DNA from: Fidelibacterota bacterium
Lineage (GTDB): Bacteria > Fidelibacterota > Marinisomatia > Marinisomatales > S15-B10
DNA: 37,176 bases
Assembly (NCBI GenBank): GCA_004124465.1
Contig: SCKS01000002.1
Location: 1-37,176, forward strand
Direction: 5' to 3'
The translations under genes were made by a program, and so were the position numbers. Below, piece after piece: positions 1-7,213 of the stretch; positions within the stretch are counted from its first letter, which is position 1, and every line of letters starts with the position of its first letter. The notes beneath the pieces are model-generated. The model had not been told where the DNA came from. It saw only the letters and a list, made by a program, of their open reading frames with translations, and did no database searches.

Positions 1-116
1 TTCGAAAACCCGCTCAGGAAAGTAAAATCGAGATAGATTGCCGCACAAAGCCAGATCAGCGCCAAAATAAAATGAGCGATTAGATAGAGATTATACATCA
101 TTCCGCTTTCAACCAT
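1..116 (-). CDS. Membrane protein of unknown family, N-terminal fragment cut by the window edge
   Basis: The first 38 or so residues of a minus-strand gene that runs off the window. After a short polar start (MVESGMMYN) comes a hydrophobic stretch of about 20 residues (LYLIAHFILALIWLCAAIYL) that looks like a first transmembrane helix. The ATG at 116 has a good AAGGA seven bases upstream. A second ATG at 101 overlaps the stop of the HAD gene in an ATGA arrangement and could also be used. Either way the gene is translationally coupled to the HAD phosphatase upstream. Too little is present to name a family. Confidence 0.5.
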   Translation of the reverse strand, partial: MVESGMMYNLYLIAHFILALIWLCAAIYLDFTFLSGFS

Positions 117-799
117 AATATTATCCTTTCTGTTTCCTCCAGTGAATCGACCAACCATGTAGGGTTCGCGTTTTCAATTGCGACCCGGCTCTCAGGCCGC
201 CTGCAGACAATGAGAGAGCGGACACCGTTGACTCGTGCCGCGATAGCGTCCTGAGCCGTATCTCCCACCAGAACCATCCTGTTGTGAGTGTATGATTCAC
301 CAAACGCTTCTAACGCCGCTTCTTCGGCCACCAACACCAGCTCTTCCCTATTTCGTGCATCATCGCCAAAAACCCCAAACTCGAAACTGTCCCAAAGTCC
401 GAAGCGTTTCAGCTTGATCTCCGCTGCTTTTCGGACATTGCCCGAAAGAAGCCCTGATTGCCACCCCTCCTTTTTACAAGCCTCCAAAAGGCTCACAGCA
501 TCATCATAAACATACGCATCTTCATGATCGTTAAAAAGTTTCTCCAAACGATCTGGGTAATTGGAAAGTATTGTCTCTATTGTGTCTGATAGAGAACCAT
601 CTGTATAGTTAAGCCGTTCCAGGGCTGTTTCCAAGATGATGGGATCTGTATAACCAGCAACATCGTCCACCTGAAGTTCCGGAGATGCATTCGCCACCTC
701 TTTCACCATCTTGTCCAAAAGTTTTCGTGCCACCGTTCCAGGATGTACAAGTGTGCCATCAATATCAAATAGTATAAGCTGTTTGGTTCTGTTGTGCAC
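98..799 (-). CDS. HAD-superfamily hydrolase, phosphoglycolate-phosphatase-like
   Basis: A 233-residue phosphatase of the haloacid dehalogenase superfamily, probably soluble. Motif I is DIDGT (residues 12-16), with the nucleophile and acid/base aspartates in place. Motif II is the serine in LLSGN near residue 120. Motif IV is the GDT..D block near residue 185. The usual motif III lysine is not obvious; an arginine in DDARNREEL sits where it would be expected. The helical cap between motifs I and II fits subclass I, as in phosphoglycolate phosphatases, but the substrate cannot be read. The start is a GTG at 799 with no clear ribosome site. The gene is last but one in the minus-strand run and its end overlaps the next membrane gene. 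Confidence 0.8.
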   Translation of the reverse strand: MHNRTKQLILFDIDGTLVHPGTVARKLLDKMVKEVANASPELQVDDVAGYTDPIILETALERLNYTDGSLSDTIETILSNYPDRLEKLFNDHEDAYVYDDAVSLLEACKKEGWQSGLLSGNVRKAAEIKLKRFGLWDSFEFGVFGDDARNREELVLVAEEAALEAFGESYTHNRMVLVGDTAQDAIAARVNGVRSLIVCRRPESRVAIENANPTWLVDSLEETERIILWLKAE

Positions 800-806
800 A
801 ATCAGG

Positions 807-908
807 TTACAATACAGCCCGGACTGAAAAAAACACAGTGCGCAAGAATGTCACAAAAAGTTGCCTTATCCACTTCACTGAGATGGAAAACCTTAAGAAG
901 TCCATCAT
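807..908 (-). CDS. Possible 33-residue basic, hydrophobic small protein
   Basis: A short ORF fills the gap between plsC and the HAD gene. Its ATG at 908 overlaps the plsC stop codon as ATGA, the same coupling used by real genes here, and it ends in TAA at 807-809, eight bases before the HAD start. The product begins MMDFLRFSIS, has seven Lys/Arg residues and alternating hydrophobic runs (FVTFL, VFFSV), so it could lie along a membrane. No family is recognised. It may be chance; the coupled start and the exact filling of the gap are the only support. Confidence 0.25.
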   Translation of the reverse strand: MMDFLRFSISVKWIRQLFVTFLRTVFFSVRAVL

Positions 909-1768
909 GTCGTCGTCCCTTCTTCTGACGTATCTTCTTTATCCAACAACCGTAGCATTTCACTACGGGTTAAGGATTGAAGCCCTTCGATGGTGTTATC
1001 CTTATAATCTTCGTACAAAATAAAATCTCCAACATCAATAGTGATAATTCCCGGTCGGATGCGCCAGTCAGTTTTTCGCTTGATCTCGAACGATCCTTTG
1101 AAAACGGCGAGCAGAATATCGGCCTTTGCCCCAAAGGCCAGGTGAAACGGCCCTTTTTTAAACGGTTTCAACTCACCTGTTTCCGTACGTGTTCCTTCCG
1201 GTGCTATGAAAACGCATATGCCTGCTTCAAGCTTCTGCCGGGCCAGTTTCACAGCTTCCATCGCCTCACTGGTGTTTCGCCTCATTAACGGGATAATGCC
1301 GTAACGTTTCAGCATAAGTCCCCAAAGAGGCAATTTAAACTGATAAGCTGCACCTAAAGCTGTCACTTGTCGAAAAGTGAGGCAAGCCATAAGAAACACA
1401 TCAAATAGCGATTCATGATTAATAACGAGCAGATAAGCTTTTTCCCGTTTCAGTTTTTCTTTTCCCCTTAAGCGGACAATGACGCCAAAGCTCAGGAGCA
1501 TCAATCTCCCGTAAAAACGAAGGGTCCGATGTACACGTTTGGGATGAAAAAGAAAGACCAGAGGTGTGAGTGTAAGAACAGTAAAAACAAATGTGAAAAA
1601 GCCTATAGGATAAAAAATAAATGAAAGAATTGTATGGCGGAAATCGAGAGGAGCAACTGTCTCATATTCTGTTTTCTCATCGTGGAACTCGGTCGTCCTA
1701 AGTATTTTGCCAGCGGCAATGGCAAACAACACCAGGACAGCAGCAACAATCCAAATCCACCAGCTCAT
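905..1768 (-). CDS. plsC: 1-acyl-sn-glycerol-3-phosphate acyltransferase
   Basis: Transfers an acyl chain to lysophosphatidic acid to make phosphatidic acid at the inner membrane. The 287-residue protein has an N-terminal membrane helix (about residues 3-19), a second hydrophobic segment (about 46-74), then the acyltransferase domain. The catalytic NHESLFD motif is at 117-123 (His118, Asp123), the glycerophosphate-binding EGTR at 191-194, and KPFKKGPF follows at 201-208. The N-terminal region of roughly 75 residues before the catalytic domain is longer than in the smallest PlsC proteins. A GAGGGG ribosome site lies about nine bases before the ATG at 1768. It sits downstream of mutY on the same strand. 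Assignment to the PlsC family is firm; acyl-chain preference is unknown. Confidence 0.9.
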   Translation of the reverse strand: MSWWIWIVAAVLVLFAIAAGKILRTTEFHDEKTEYETVAPLDFRHTILSFIFYPIGFFTFVFTVLTLTPLVFLFHPKRVHRTLRFYGRLMLLSFGVIVRLRGKEKLKREKAYLLVINHESLFDVFLMACLTFRQVTALGAAYQFKLPLWGLMLKRYGIIPLMRRNTSEAMEAVKLARQKLEAGICVFIAPEGTRTETGELKPFKKGPFHLAFGAKADILLAVFKGSFEIKRKTDWRIRPGIITIDVGDFILYEDYKDNTIEGLQSLTRSEMLRLLDKEDTSEEGTTT

Positions 1769-1828
1769 AGTGATTACCCCTCTATTTTTCCCAATTTTCT
1801 TATAAGCTGGGTCAAATCATGTATCAGA

Positions 1829-2902
1829 TCACTCATGATCAGTCCATGTTTGAGATTCAAGTATTTGGAACAATTTGTGATTTGCACCGGGAAAAGCAAA
1901 TTGAGATCGCTCCTCTGGTTGGATCCAACGATGTTTGTCAAAAGCACCATTGTCTTTCAGTGGCTTGGACAGTTTACAGTGATAAAGGTGCAACGTGATA
2001 GAGAAGTGCGTGTATGCGTGATCAACAGCACCTACTTTGTTGCCGGGTTCAACAATTAACCCTGTTTCCTCTCGGATCTCCCGGACGAGAGTATTGTCCA
2101 ACGCCTCACCGTTTTCTACTTTACCTCCGGGAAACTCCCACAGACCACCCAAAAGTCCTGCATCTGGTCTCTTTTGAATGAGAAACTTGCCATCATTCCA
2201 GATGATTCCGGCCACAATTGTTTTGTGTGGCCGTTCTTTCTTTTTAGGAATATTGGGATACACAGCAGGATTCCCTTCAGCTTTTGCCTTACAGAAAGAT
2301 TCTACAGGACATTCAAAACAGCGGGGCTCATTCCGTCGGCAAATCTGACTCCCCAATTCCATCATGGCTTGATTGAAATCACCAGGGCGATCCTGATTAA
2401 GCCATTTATCCAGTTTTTCTTCGAAGAGAGCTGTCCCTTTTTCGACTATTTCACTAAATGCCAATAGACGAGCCATGACGCGCTTCACATTTCCGTCAAT
2501 GACGGAGTAAGGTTGATGAAATGCGATAGACAACACAGCGGCTGCAGTGTACTCCCCCACCCCCGGAAAACTAAGAAACGTCTCCCATTCAGCTGGTACT
2601 TTTCCACCGTGCTTGGAAGCGACAATTTTACATGCCTTGTGGAAATTCCGGCAACGTGAATAGTAACCGAGACCTTCCCAGAACTTGAGCAGTTCATCCT
2701 GAGTGGCCAACGCTACTGACTCAATGGAAGGAAATCGTTCCACCCATTTTATGTAATATGGTATCACTGTCTCAACTTGTGTCTGTTGTAACATCACTTC
2801 TGAGAGCCAGATTTTGTAAGGGTCCTCTTCTCCCCGCCACGGCAAATCCCTCCGGGCCTTGTCATACCACTGTAGAAGGAGCGATGAAAAACGACTGGGC
2901 AT
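1829..2902 (-). CDS. mutY: Adenine DNA glycosylase MutY with an intact C-terminal Nudix box
   Basis: Removes adenine mispaired with 8-oxoguanine. Residues 1-210 form the HhH-GPD glycosylase with an iron-sulfur cluster: catalytic Glu35 in SEVMLQQTQ, the helix-hairpin-helix FPGVGEYTA (112-120), catalytic Asp136 in VIDGNV, and cluster cysteines at 188, 195, 198 and 204 (C-x6-C-x2-C-x5-C). Residues 225-357 form the C-terminal 8-oxoG-recognition domain, which is Nudix-like. Most MutY proteins have lost the Nudix catalytic residues, but this one keeps a full box (Gly260, Glu266, R274-E-I, Glu278-Glu279, Gly281) inside a MutT-like WEFPGGK context. A Tyr-Thr-His (297-299) occupies the place of the FSH loop that reads 8-oxoG. 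It starts at ATG 2902, directly after the MarR gene. Confidence 0.95.
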   Translation of the reverse strand: MPSRFSSLLLQWYDKARRDLPWRGEEDPYKIWLSEVMLQQTQVETVIPYYIKWVERFPSIESVALATQDELLKFWEGLGYYSRCRNFHKACKIVASKHGGKVPAEWETFLSFPGVGEYTAAAVLSIAFHQPYSVIDGNVKRVMARLLAFSEIVEKGTALFEEKLDKWLNQDRPGDFNQAMMELGSQICRRNEPRCFECPVESFCKAKAEGNPAVYPNIPKKKERPHKTIVAGIIWNDGKFLIQKRPDAGLLGGLWEFPGGKVENGEALDNTLVREIREETGLIVEPGNKVGAVDHAYTHFSITLHLYHCKLSKPLKDNGAFDKHRWIQPEERSQFAFPGANHKLFQILESQTWTDHE

Positions 2903-2925
2903 CCTTGTAACCTACAAATTATAGA

Positions 2926-3351
2926 TCAGCTCGTTCTCAACAGCTCTTTTGAAAGACTCCACAGGAGCGACTCCAAAGATCCCTTCACTAGTTCCCGCTT
3001 CTCAGATGGCAGATCGTCAAGAATTCGACTACCAAGATTTTCAATACGCGCCTCAAACCGGGACATGACAGCCTGGCCTTCTTCCGTAAGAAATACATTA
3101 ACAAGCCGCCTGTCATCCTCATCTTTTTTCCTGAATGCCAAATTGTGTTTTTCCAAGTTGTCCATCAGTCGTGTCAGTGTGCTGTTATCTATACCCAGCT
3201 TGCCGGCAAGTCTGCTCATGTGTATGCCGTCATCGGGGACGGATGAAAGGATGAAACATTGGGCCAGGGTTTCTCCCTGCCCGCACACATCCCGGCGGTG
3301 GAGAGCATTTAGGGAAAGGGCAAGTTCATTCAGCAGTTCGCCGAAATCCAT
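2926..3351 (-). CDS. MarR-family transcriptional regulator
   Basis: A 141-residue winged-helix DNA-binding regulator. The recognition region is about residues 44-67 (MSRLAGKLGIDNSTLTRLM), followed by the typical MarR wing DEDDRRLVNVFLTEEG at 77-92. Dimerisation helices lie at both ends. Cys23 and Cys32 lie before the recognition region and could sense oxidants, as in OhrR/MosR-type members, but this is a guess. A perfect 15-base palindrome begins two bases upstream of the ATG, which suggests self-repression. No ribosome site is visible upstream, because that space is the palindrome. Its likely targets are itself and the downstream mutY-plsC genes. Confidence 0.9.
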   Translation of the reverse strand: MDFGELLNELALSLNALHRRDVCGQGETLAQCFILSSVPDDGIHMSRLAGKLGIDNSTLTRLMDNLEKHNLAFRKKDEDDRRLVNVFLTEEGQAVMSRFEARIENLGSRILDDLPSEKRELVKGSLESLLWSLSKELLRTS

Positions 3352-3352
3352 G

Positions 3353-3367
3353 ATTGTAAGTTACAAT
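3353..3367. promoter_or_regulatory. Perfect palindrome, probable MarR operator
   Basis: ATTGTAA-G-TTACAAT: two perfect 7-base arms around one central base, located between the methyltransferase stop and the marR start and ending two bases before the ATG. MarR proteins bind such 15-20 bp dyads as dimers and often repress their own gene. The position would block the promoter or the translation start. No second copy was noticed elsewhere in the window by eye. Confidence 0.6.
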
Positions 3368-3400
3368 TAACTATCTATTAGCGAAACTCTCAACTCAAAT

Positions 3401-4309
3401 TCACAAGAGGGCATTGAGTGCCCTTGTGTGTTCCGGACCGGAGCCGCAACAAGAACCGACAATTCTAGCTCCTGCGGTGATCGCTGCTCTCATGGCTTCG
3501 GTAAACTCTTCTACAGAGAAATATTCCTCAATGGTGCCATCCGGAGAGGGCATGGACTTCCCAAGGTTTGGATAGAGCCCTACAGGCAAATTCGTTGTAG
3601 TGGAAAGAACTTCCACAGCTTTAACTGCATCAGGTAAGCGAGAGCAGTTGACAAGTATTGCTGAAGCGTCTTCACCAGATACCATGGATGCCGTTTCGGT
3701 CAGTGAACTGTTGTCAAGCAGATGTTCCGGATCCCTGATTATGAAACTCACCCATTTTGGTATATCATGTGATGATACGGCTTGCAAGGCACACCGGGCT
3801 TCATCGAGCCGACCCATGGTTTCAATGAGTAGAAAATCAACGCCATCTTCAACAAGCCAGTTTCCCAGTTCCTGGAACTCTTCCAAGGCTGCGTTTTCGC
3901 CAGGAAAGAGATCAGGAAGGTAACAGTCTTCTAAAGGAGCCACGGACCCAGCCACAAATTGAGCCTGTCCGGCAGCTTTGCGAGCAACTTCTACAGCTGT
4001 TCTGCACACCTCACGGGCCCGCCGTGTCGCCTCTTTTAAATCGTTGGACACCTTCCGAAATGTTCTGGTGGTTGTCCTGAAGGTGTTGGTAGTAACAACA
4101 TCTGCACCGGCATGTAGGTATTCAGCGTGGATTTCCTCAACAGTGGAAGGACAATTCTCCAATATAGCCGCTGACCAGAGAGGCAACCCCACATCCACAT
4201 TTCTCATTAGCAACTGTGTCCCCATAGCACCGTCAAGTAATAGGGGCGATCCCGTACCAAGCCGATCGGTAATATCTGAATTGCCTTTTTCTACAGCCAT
4301 AGTAATCAT
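3401..4309 (-). CDS. Homocysteine S-methyltransferase family protein
   Basis: A 302-residue zinc-dependent methyltransferase of the BHMT/MmuM/MetH-N-terminal family, which transfers a methyl group to homocysteine to make methionine. The N-terminal LLDGAMGTQL (24-33) and TTNTFRT (73-79) are family hallmarks. The three zinc cysteines are present as Cys222 (LVNCSR) and Cys287-Cys288 (GSCCG). Only the homocysteine-binding barrel is here: there is no pterin or B12 domain, so S-methylmethionine or betaine may be the donor rather than methyl-folate. It starts at ATG 4309, with a second in-frame ATG nine bases later. It lies between csaA and marR in the minus-strand run. Confidence 0.85.
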   Translation of the reverse strand: MITMAVEKGNSDITDRLGTGSPLLLDGAMGTQLLMRNVDVGLPLWSAAILENCPSTVEEIHAEYLHAGADVVTTNTFRTTTRTFRKVSNDLKEATRRAREVCRTAVEVARKAAGQAQFVAGSVAPLEDCYLPDLFPGENAALEEFQELGNWLVEDGVDFLLIETMGRLDEARCALQAVSSHDIPKWVSFIIRDPEHLLDNSSLTETASMVSGEDASAILVNCSRLPDAVKAVEVLSTTTNLPVGLYPNLGKSMPSPDGTIEEYFSVEEFTEAMRAAITAGARIVGSCCGSGPEHTRALNALL

Positions 4310-4324
4310 ATCAGATCAAACGAG

Positions 4325-4660
4325 TTAAGAGATACGCGTCCCTTCAGGGACATCATCATCAAGCTTAAGAAGGACCACCGGTTCACCTTCTGGGCAGGCA
4401 CCCAAGATCAGAACTTCGGATTTAAATCCGGCCACTTTCAAGGGCGGCAAGTTCGCAACACACAAAACCTTTCTGCCCAAAAGATCTTCTTTGGAATAAA
4501 GATCAGTGATTTGAGCACTGGACTGCTTTTTCCCAAGAGGCCCAAGATCCACAATAATCTTATACGCTGATGTTTTTGCCTCAGGAAAATCATCCGCCGA
4601 AAGAATACGGCCCACCCGTATATCCAGAGCTTTAAAGTCAGAAACAGTTATCATACTCAC
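4325..4660 (-). CDS. csaA: tRNA-binding OB-fold protein, CsaA type
   Basis: A 111-residue stand-alone EMAPII/Trbp111-type OB fold, which binds the corner of tRNA as a dimer and in Bacillus has been described as a chaperone-like protein. The start DFKALDIRVGRI, the central KQSSAQITDLY and the block GRKVLCVANLPPLKVAGF..SEVLILGA are typical of CsaA, and the length matches. The same domain is found at the C-terminus of some MetRS enzymes, but no synthetase is fused here. It starts three bases after the PAP2 stop codon, so the two are coupled. Confidence 0.9.
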   Translation of the reverse strand: MSMITVSDFKALDIRVGRILSADDFPEAKTSAYKIIVDLGPLGKKQSSAQITDLYSKEDLLGRKVLCVANLPPLKVAGFKSEVLILGACPEGEPVVLLKLDDDVPEGTRIS

Positions 4661-4663
4661 TTT

Positions 4664-5377
4664 TCAATGAATGGGGATAACCAACCGCACCATAATAGGT
4701 CGGCTATGCCTTTCTGGAACCAATCTTGAAGAATCATCATTGTTAGCAGTTCGGTAGGCTGCGGCAAATCCCCGCCCCACAATGGTACCAAGAGCAGCTC
4801 CGGCTATAACGTCCGTCAGCCAGTGCTCATTATCGTGGATGCGGTGAACGCCTACCAACCCCGCAATCAGATAAGCCGGCGCGCCGGCTTTTTCACCATA
4901 AAGCTCATCAACAACAGCTGCCACCGCAAAACTTCCTGATGTGTGACCGGATGGGAATGACCGCCTGTTCTCACCGTTGGGGCGCAATCTACCTGTAGCT
5001 TTTTTTATAACGATGGTAGTCATCATAGTAACACCTATGGCTGATGAAGAAAAAAGCAACCGATCCATTTTTTCATCCCGCGTACCGGATTTCAGCATAG
5101 CCAGCCCTAGCAGTGCCGGATATGCCCACCTACCTCCGTAAAGATCAAGCTGGTGAGAAAGTGTATTGGACATGAGGCCGTGTTTCTGGCTGTATCGCTG
5201 TATGTCATCATCGTAATTACGCAGCGCAAAGATCGAAACAGCAGCGGTGCCGAGCAGGGTCAGATTCTGAGAAGATGTGAATGCCTCGGTTATACCATCC
5301 ATGAGATAATCAGAAGTGTTTAGTTTCGCCGACAGAACAGTCGTACAAAAAACAAACCATAACACTGCTTTTCTCAA
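4664..5377 (-). CDS. PAP2-type phosphatase with a signal peptide
   Basis: An exported or membrane-associated acid phosphatase of the PAP2 family. With the TTG start at 5377 the protein is 237 residues and begins with a signal-like segment (two basic residues, then a hydrophobic run ending near LSA). The three PAP2 motifs are present: K-x6-RP at 125-133, PSGH at 142-145 and R-x5-H-x3-D at 179-189, though the usual serine before that arginine is a histidine. The start is chosen because GAGG lies nine bases upstream and because it gives a clean signal peptide; a longer version from a TTG at 5455 has no ribosome site and adds a charged leader. The substrate could be a lipid phosphate such as undecaprenyl pyrophosphate or phosphatidic acid. 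Confidence 0.85.
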   Translation of the reverse strand: MRKAVLWFVFCTTVLSAKLNTSDYLMDGITEAFTSSQNLTLLGTAAVSIFALRNYDDDIQRYSQKHGLMSNTLSHQLDLYGGRWAYPALLGLAMLKSGTRDEKMDRLLFSSSAIGVTMMTTIVIKKATGRLRPNGENRRSFPSGHTSGSFAVAAVVDELYGEKAGAPAYLIAGLVGVHRIHDNEHWLTDVIAGAALGTIVGRGFAAAYRTANNDDSSRLVPERHSRPIMVRLVIPIH

Positions 5378-5480
5378 TGTCTTTTTCCTCGTGGCGACTT
5401 TTTCAACAGGTCCATGAGTGAGGGCGTTTCGGAGGTCACGTCCATTGGGAAGCAAATTTACGTGAAACAGGAAAGAGGTA

Positions 5481-6086
5481 TCAGCTGATTTCCAGTTTCA
5501 GACTTTCAAAATCTTTCACGAATTGCCCGTGGGATCGATAGTGGATCACCGTCATTCCCATCTTTTCAGCTATTGCCACATTTTCTATGCTGTCATCCAC
5601 AAACAAACTTTCAGATACATCGGCATCTGCTACTTTCAACATGGCATTGAAAAAACGTTCATCCGGCTTTCGTGCCCCTACCTCAAATGAATAGACGGCG
5701 CCGGCGAAACCGTCCATCTTGGTTCTCACACCGCCGAGATTAATGTGGTGTTGATTGGTGTTTGAGGCGAGCCAGACAGGAATTCTTTTCGACAGCTTCT
5801 GAGCATAGTAGAAAGTTTCTGTTATATCACCCAGCATGCTCCGCCAACAATCAAAGAACTCTATCTGAGTAAGTTTTTTCTCAGACGAAATATTCGCCAT
5901 GACGCTGGAAAAGAATTGTTCATCCGTCAGTTTCCCCTTTTCGTAGTCGTCATGCACTGCCCCGGACAAGGCCGACACCATTACGGCAGTTTCCACACCG
6001 ATGGTACGGGTAAGCTGGGAAACAACATCTTCGGGATAAATATTCAGGATTACATTCCCGATATCAAAAAAGAGAGTCCTGATCAT
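5481..6086 (-). CDS. HAD-superfamily phosphatase, YihX-like
   Basis: A 201-residue subclass-IA HAD phosphatase. Motif I is FFDIGNVI with nucleophile Asp8; the G in place of the second Asp matches the YihX group (glucose-1-phosphate phosphatase), as does the Val after Asn. Motif II is LASNTN, motif III the lysine in GARKPDERF, and motif IV FVDDSIENV. The ATG at 6086 is chosen because the catalytic motif follows at once. An upstream extension to 6182 would read through the end of the peptidase gene in another frame and lacks family character. The gene therefore starts 48 bases after the peptidase stop. The substrate is unproven. Confidence 0.85.
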   Translation of the reverse strand: MIRTLFFDIGNVILNIYPEDVVSQLTRTIGVETAVMVSALSGAVHDDYEKGKLTDEQFFSSVMANISSEKKLTQIEFFDCWRSMLGDITETFYYAQKLSKRIPVWLASNTNQHHINLGGVRTKMDGFAGAVYSFEVGARKPDERFFNAMLKVADADVSESLFVDDSIENVAIAEKMGMTVIHYRSHGQFVKDFESLKLEIS

Positions 6087-6133
6087 TGGGGGTTTAAACT
6101 GTCCGAGAACAAGGGGGATGCTGGCAGCACCTC

Positions 6134-7213
6134 TCAGCTCAACACCAGCAAATCCTTGGGTGTCTGGTTGAGTATTTCGCACCCATCCTTCTGGATGAGT
6201 ACATCATCTTCGATCCTTACTCCGCCAAACTCAGGTATATAAATCCCTGGTTCGATAGTCATGAGATAGTTCTCATATACTGAATCTTTACTTAACTGAG
6301 AAAAACGGGGGTTGGTATGAATCTCCAGTCCCAAGCCGTGCCCTGTTCCGTGATCAAAATATTCACCGTAGCCTTTCTCGTTGATGTGGTCACGGCATGC
6401 ATCGTCTACCTCTTTGCACGCCACCCCATCTCTGGCTGCTTCACAACCCAGTCGCTGTGACTCCTGAACGGTTTCATAGATTTCCCGGTGCTTGTCCGTC
6501 ACTTCTTTAACCACAACAGTCCGGGTCATGTCAGCGTGATATCCGTCATATTTTGCCCCAAAATCGAGAACCACAAAATCACCGGCCTGAATTTCCCGAT
6601 CACCCGGGCGGGCGTGAGGAAGAGCTGAGTTCGGACCTGCCGCTATGATGGAATCGAAGGCGTCCGCTTCAGCTCCCAGCATTTTATACGTATAAGAAAT
6701 CTTAGCGGCAATCTCTTTCTCCATAACGCCCGGACGGATCTCAGGAACAATTTGATCAAAAGTCTGATCTGTGATTTCAACAGCCGTTCGCGTGGCGCGG
6801 ATCTCAGACTCATCCTTAACCATGGCAATTCGTTCAACAATTTCGCTGGTAGCTGTCCAGTCACACTCTGGAAAAGTGAGCCTTAATTTTTCCATGTCAC
6901 TGACACTTACATGGTCCCCTTCAAAAGCAAATTTTTGCTTTCCTTTGAAAACATTATGCTTATGAAGAATCTGAATATGCGGGTCGCTACCGATGAGGAT
7001 CTCCATTCCCTTCACTTGCTGTTTTGACTGAGTGTCGTATCGGCCGTCTGAAACAAACCAGGTCGCATCTTCCAGAATGAGGCAACTTCCGGCTGAACCT
7101 GTAAAACCTGACAGATACCTGACATTGGTAATGTAGGTAACGTACATCCCATCAAGCTCTTCCTCAGCGAGACGGGATCTCAGTTTTTTAACCCGGGATT
7201 CGGTAAGAGACAA
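6134..7213 (-). CDS. pepP: Xaa-Pro aminopeptidase (M24B)
   Basis: A cytoplasmic metallopeptidase that removes an N-terminal residue next to proline. Residues 1-130 are the creatinase/prolidase-type N-terminal domain and 135-350 the pita-bread catalytic domain. All five metal ligands can be seen: Asp217, Asp228, His292 (GTGHGLGLEIH), Glu321 (EPGIYIP) and Glu335 (RIEDDVL). His200 (LPH) is the usual substrate-side histidine. At 359 residues it is the short form common in Gram-positives and Bacteroidetes. The start is TTG at 7213, directly after the TGA of the TPR gene, with GGGAG seven bases upstream; this supports the unusual start. Confidence 0.92.
   Translation of the reverse strand: MSLTESRVKKLRSRLAEEELDGMYVTYITNVRYLSGFTGSAGSCLILEDATWFVSDGRYDTQSKQQVKGMEILIGSDPHIQILHKHNVFKGKQKFAFEGDHVSVSDMEKLRLTFPECDWTATSEIVERIAMVKDESEIRATRTAVEITDQTFDQIVPEIRPGVMEKEIAAKISYTYKMLGAEADAFDSIIAAGPNSALPHARPGDREIQAGDFVVLDFGAKYDGYHADMTRTVVVKEVTDKHREIYETVQESQRLGCEAARDGVACKEVDDACRDHINEKGYGEYFDHGTGHGLGLEIHTNPRFSQLSKDSVYENYLMTIEPGIYIPEFGGVRIEDDVLIQKDGCEILNQTPKDLLVLS

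Noticed and set aside
1774-1836. A 20-codon ORF starting over the mutY stop
   Set aside because: Too short to support alone and no motif; mentioned only as part of the microprotein observation.
5378-5455. Longer N-terminus for the PAP2 phosphatase from a TTG at 5455
   Set aside because: No ribosome site; it buries the signal peptide behind a 26-residue charged leader, while the TTG at 5377 has GAGG nine bases upstream.
6087-6182. Longer N-terminus for the YihX-like phosphatase
   Set aside because: It would overlap the end of the peptidase gene and adds residues before the catalytic motif that have no family counterpart.
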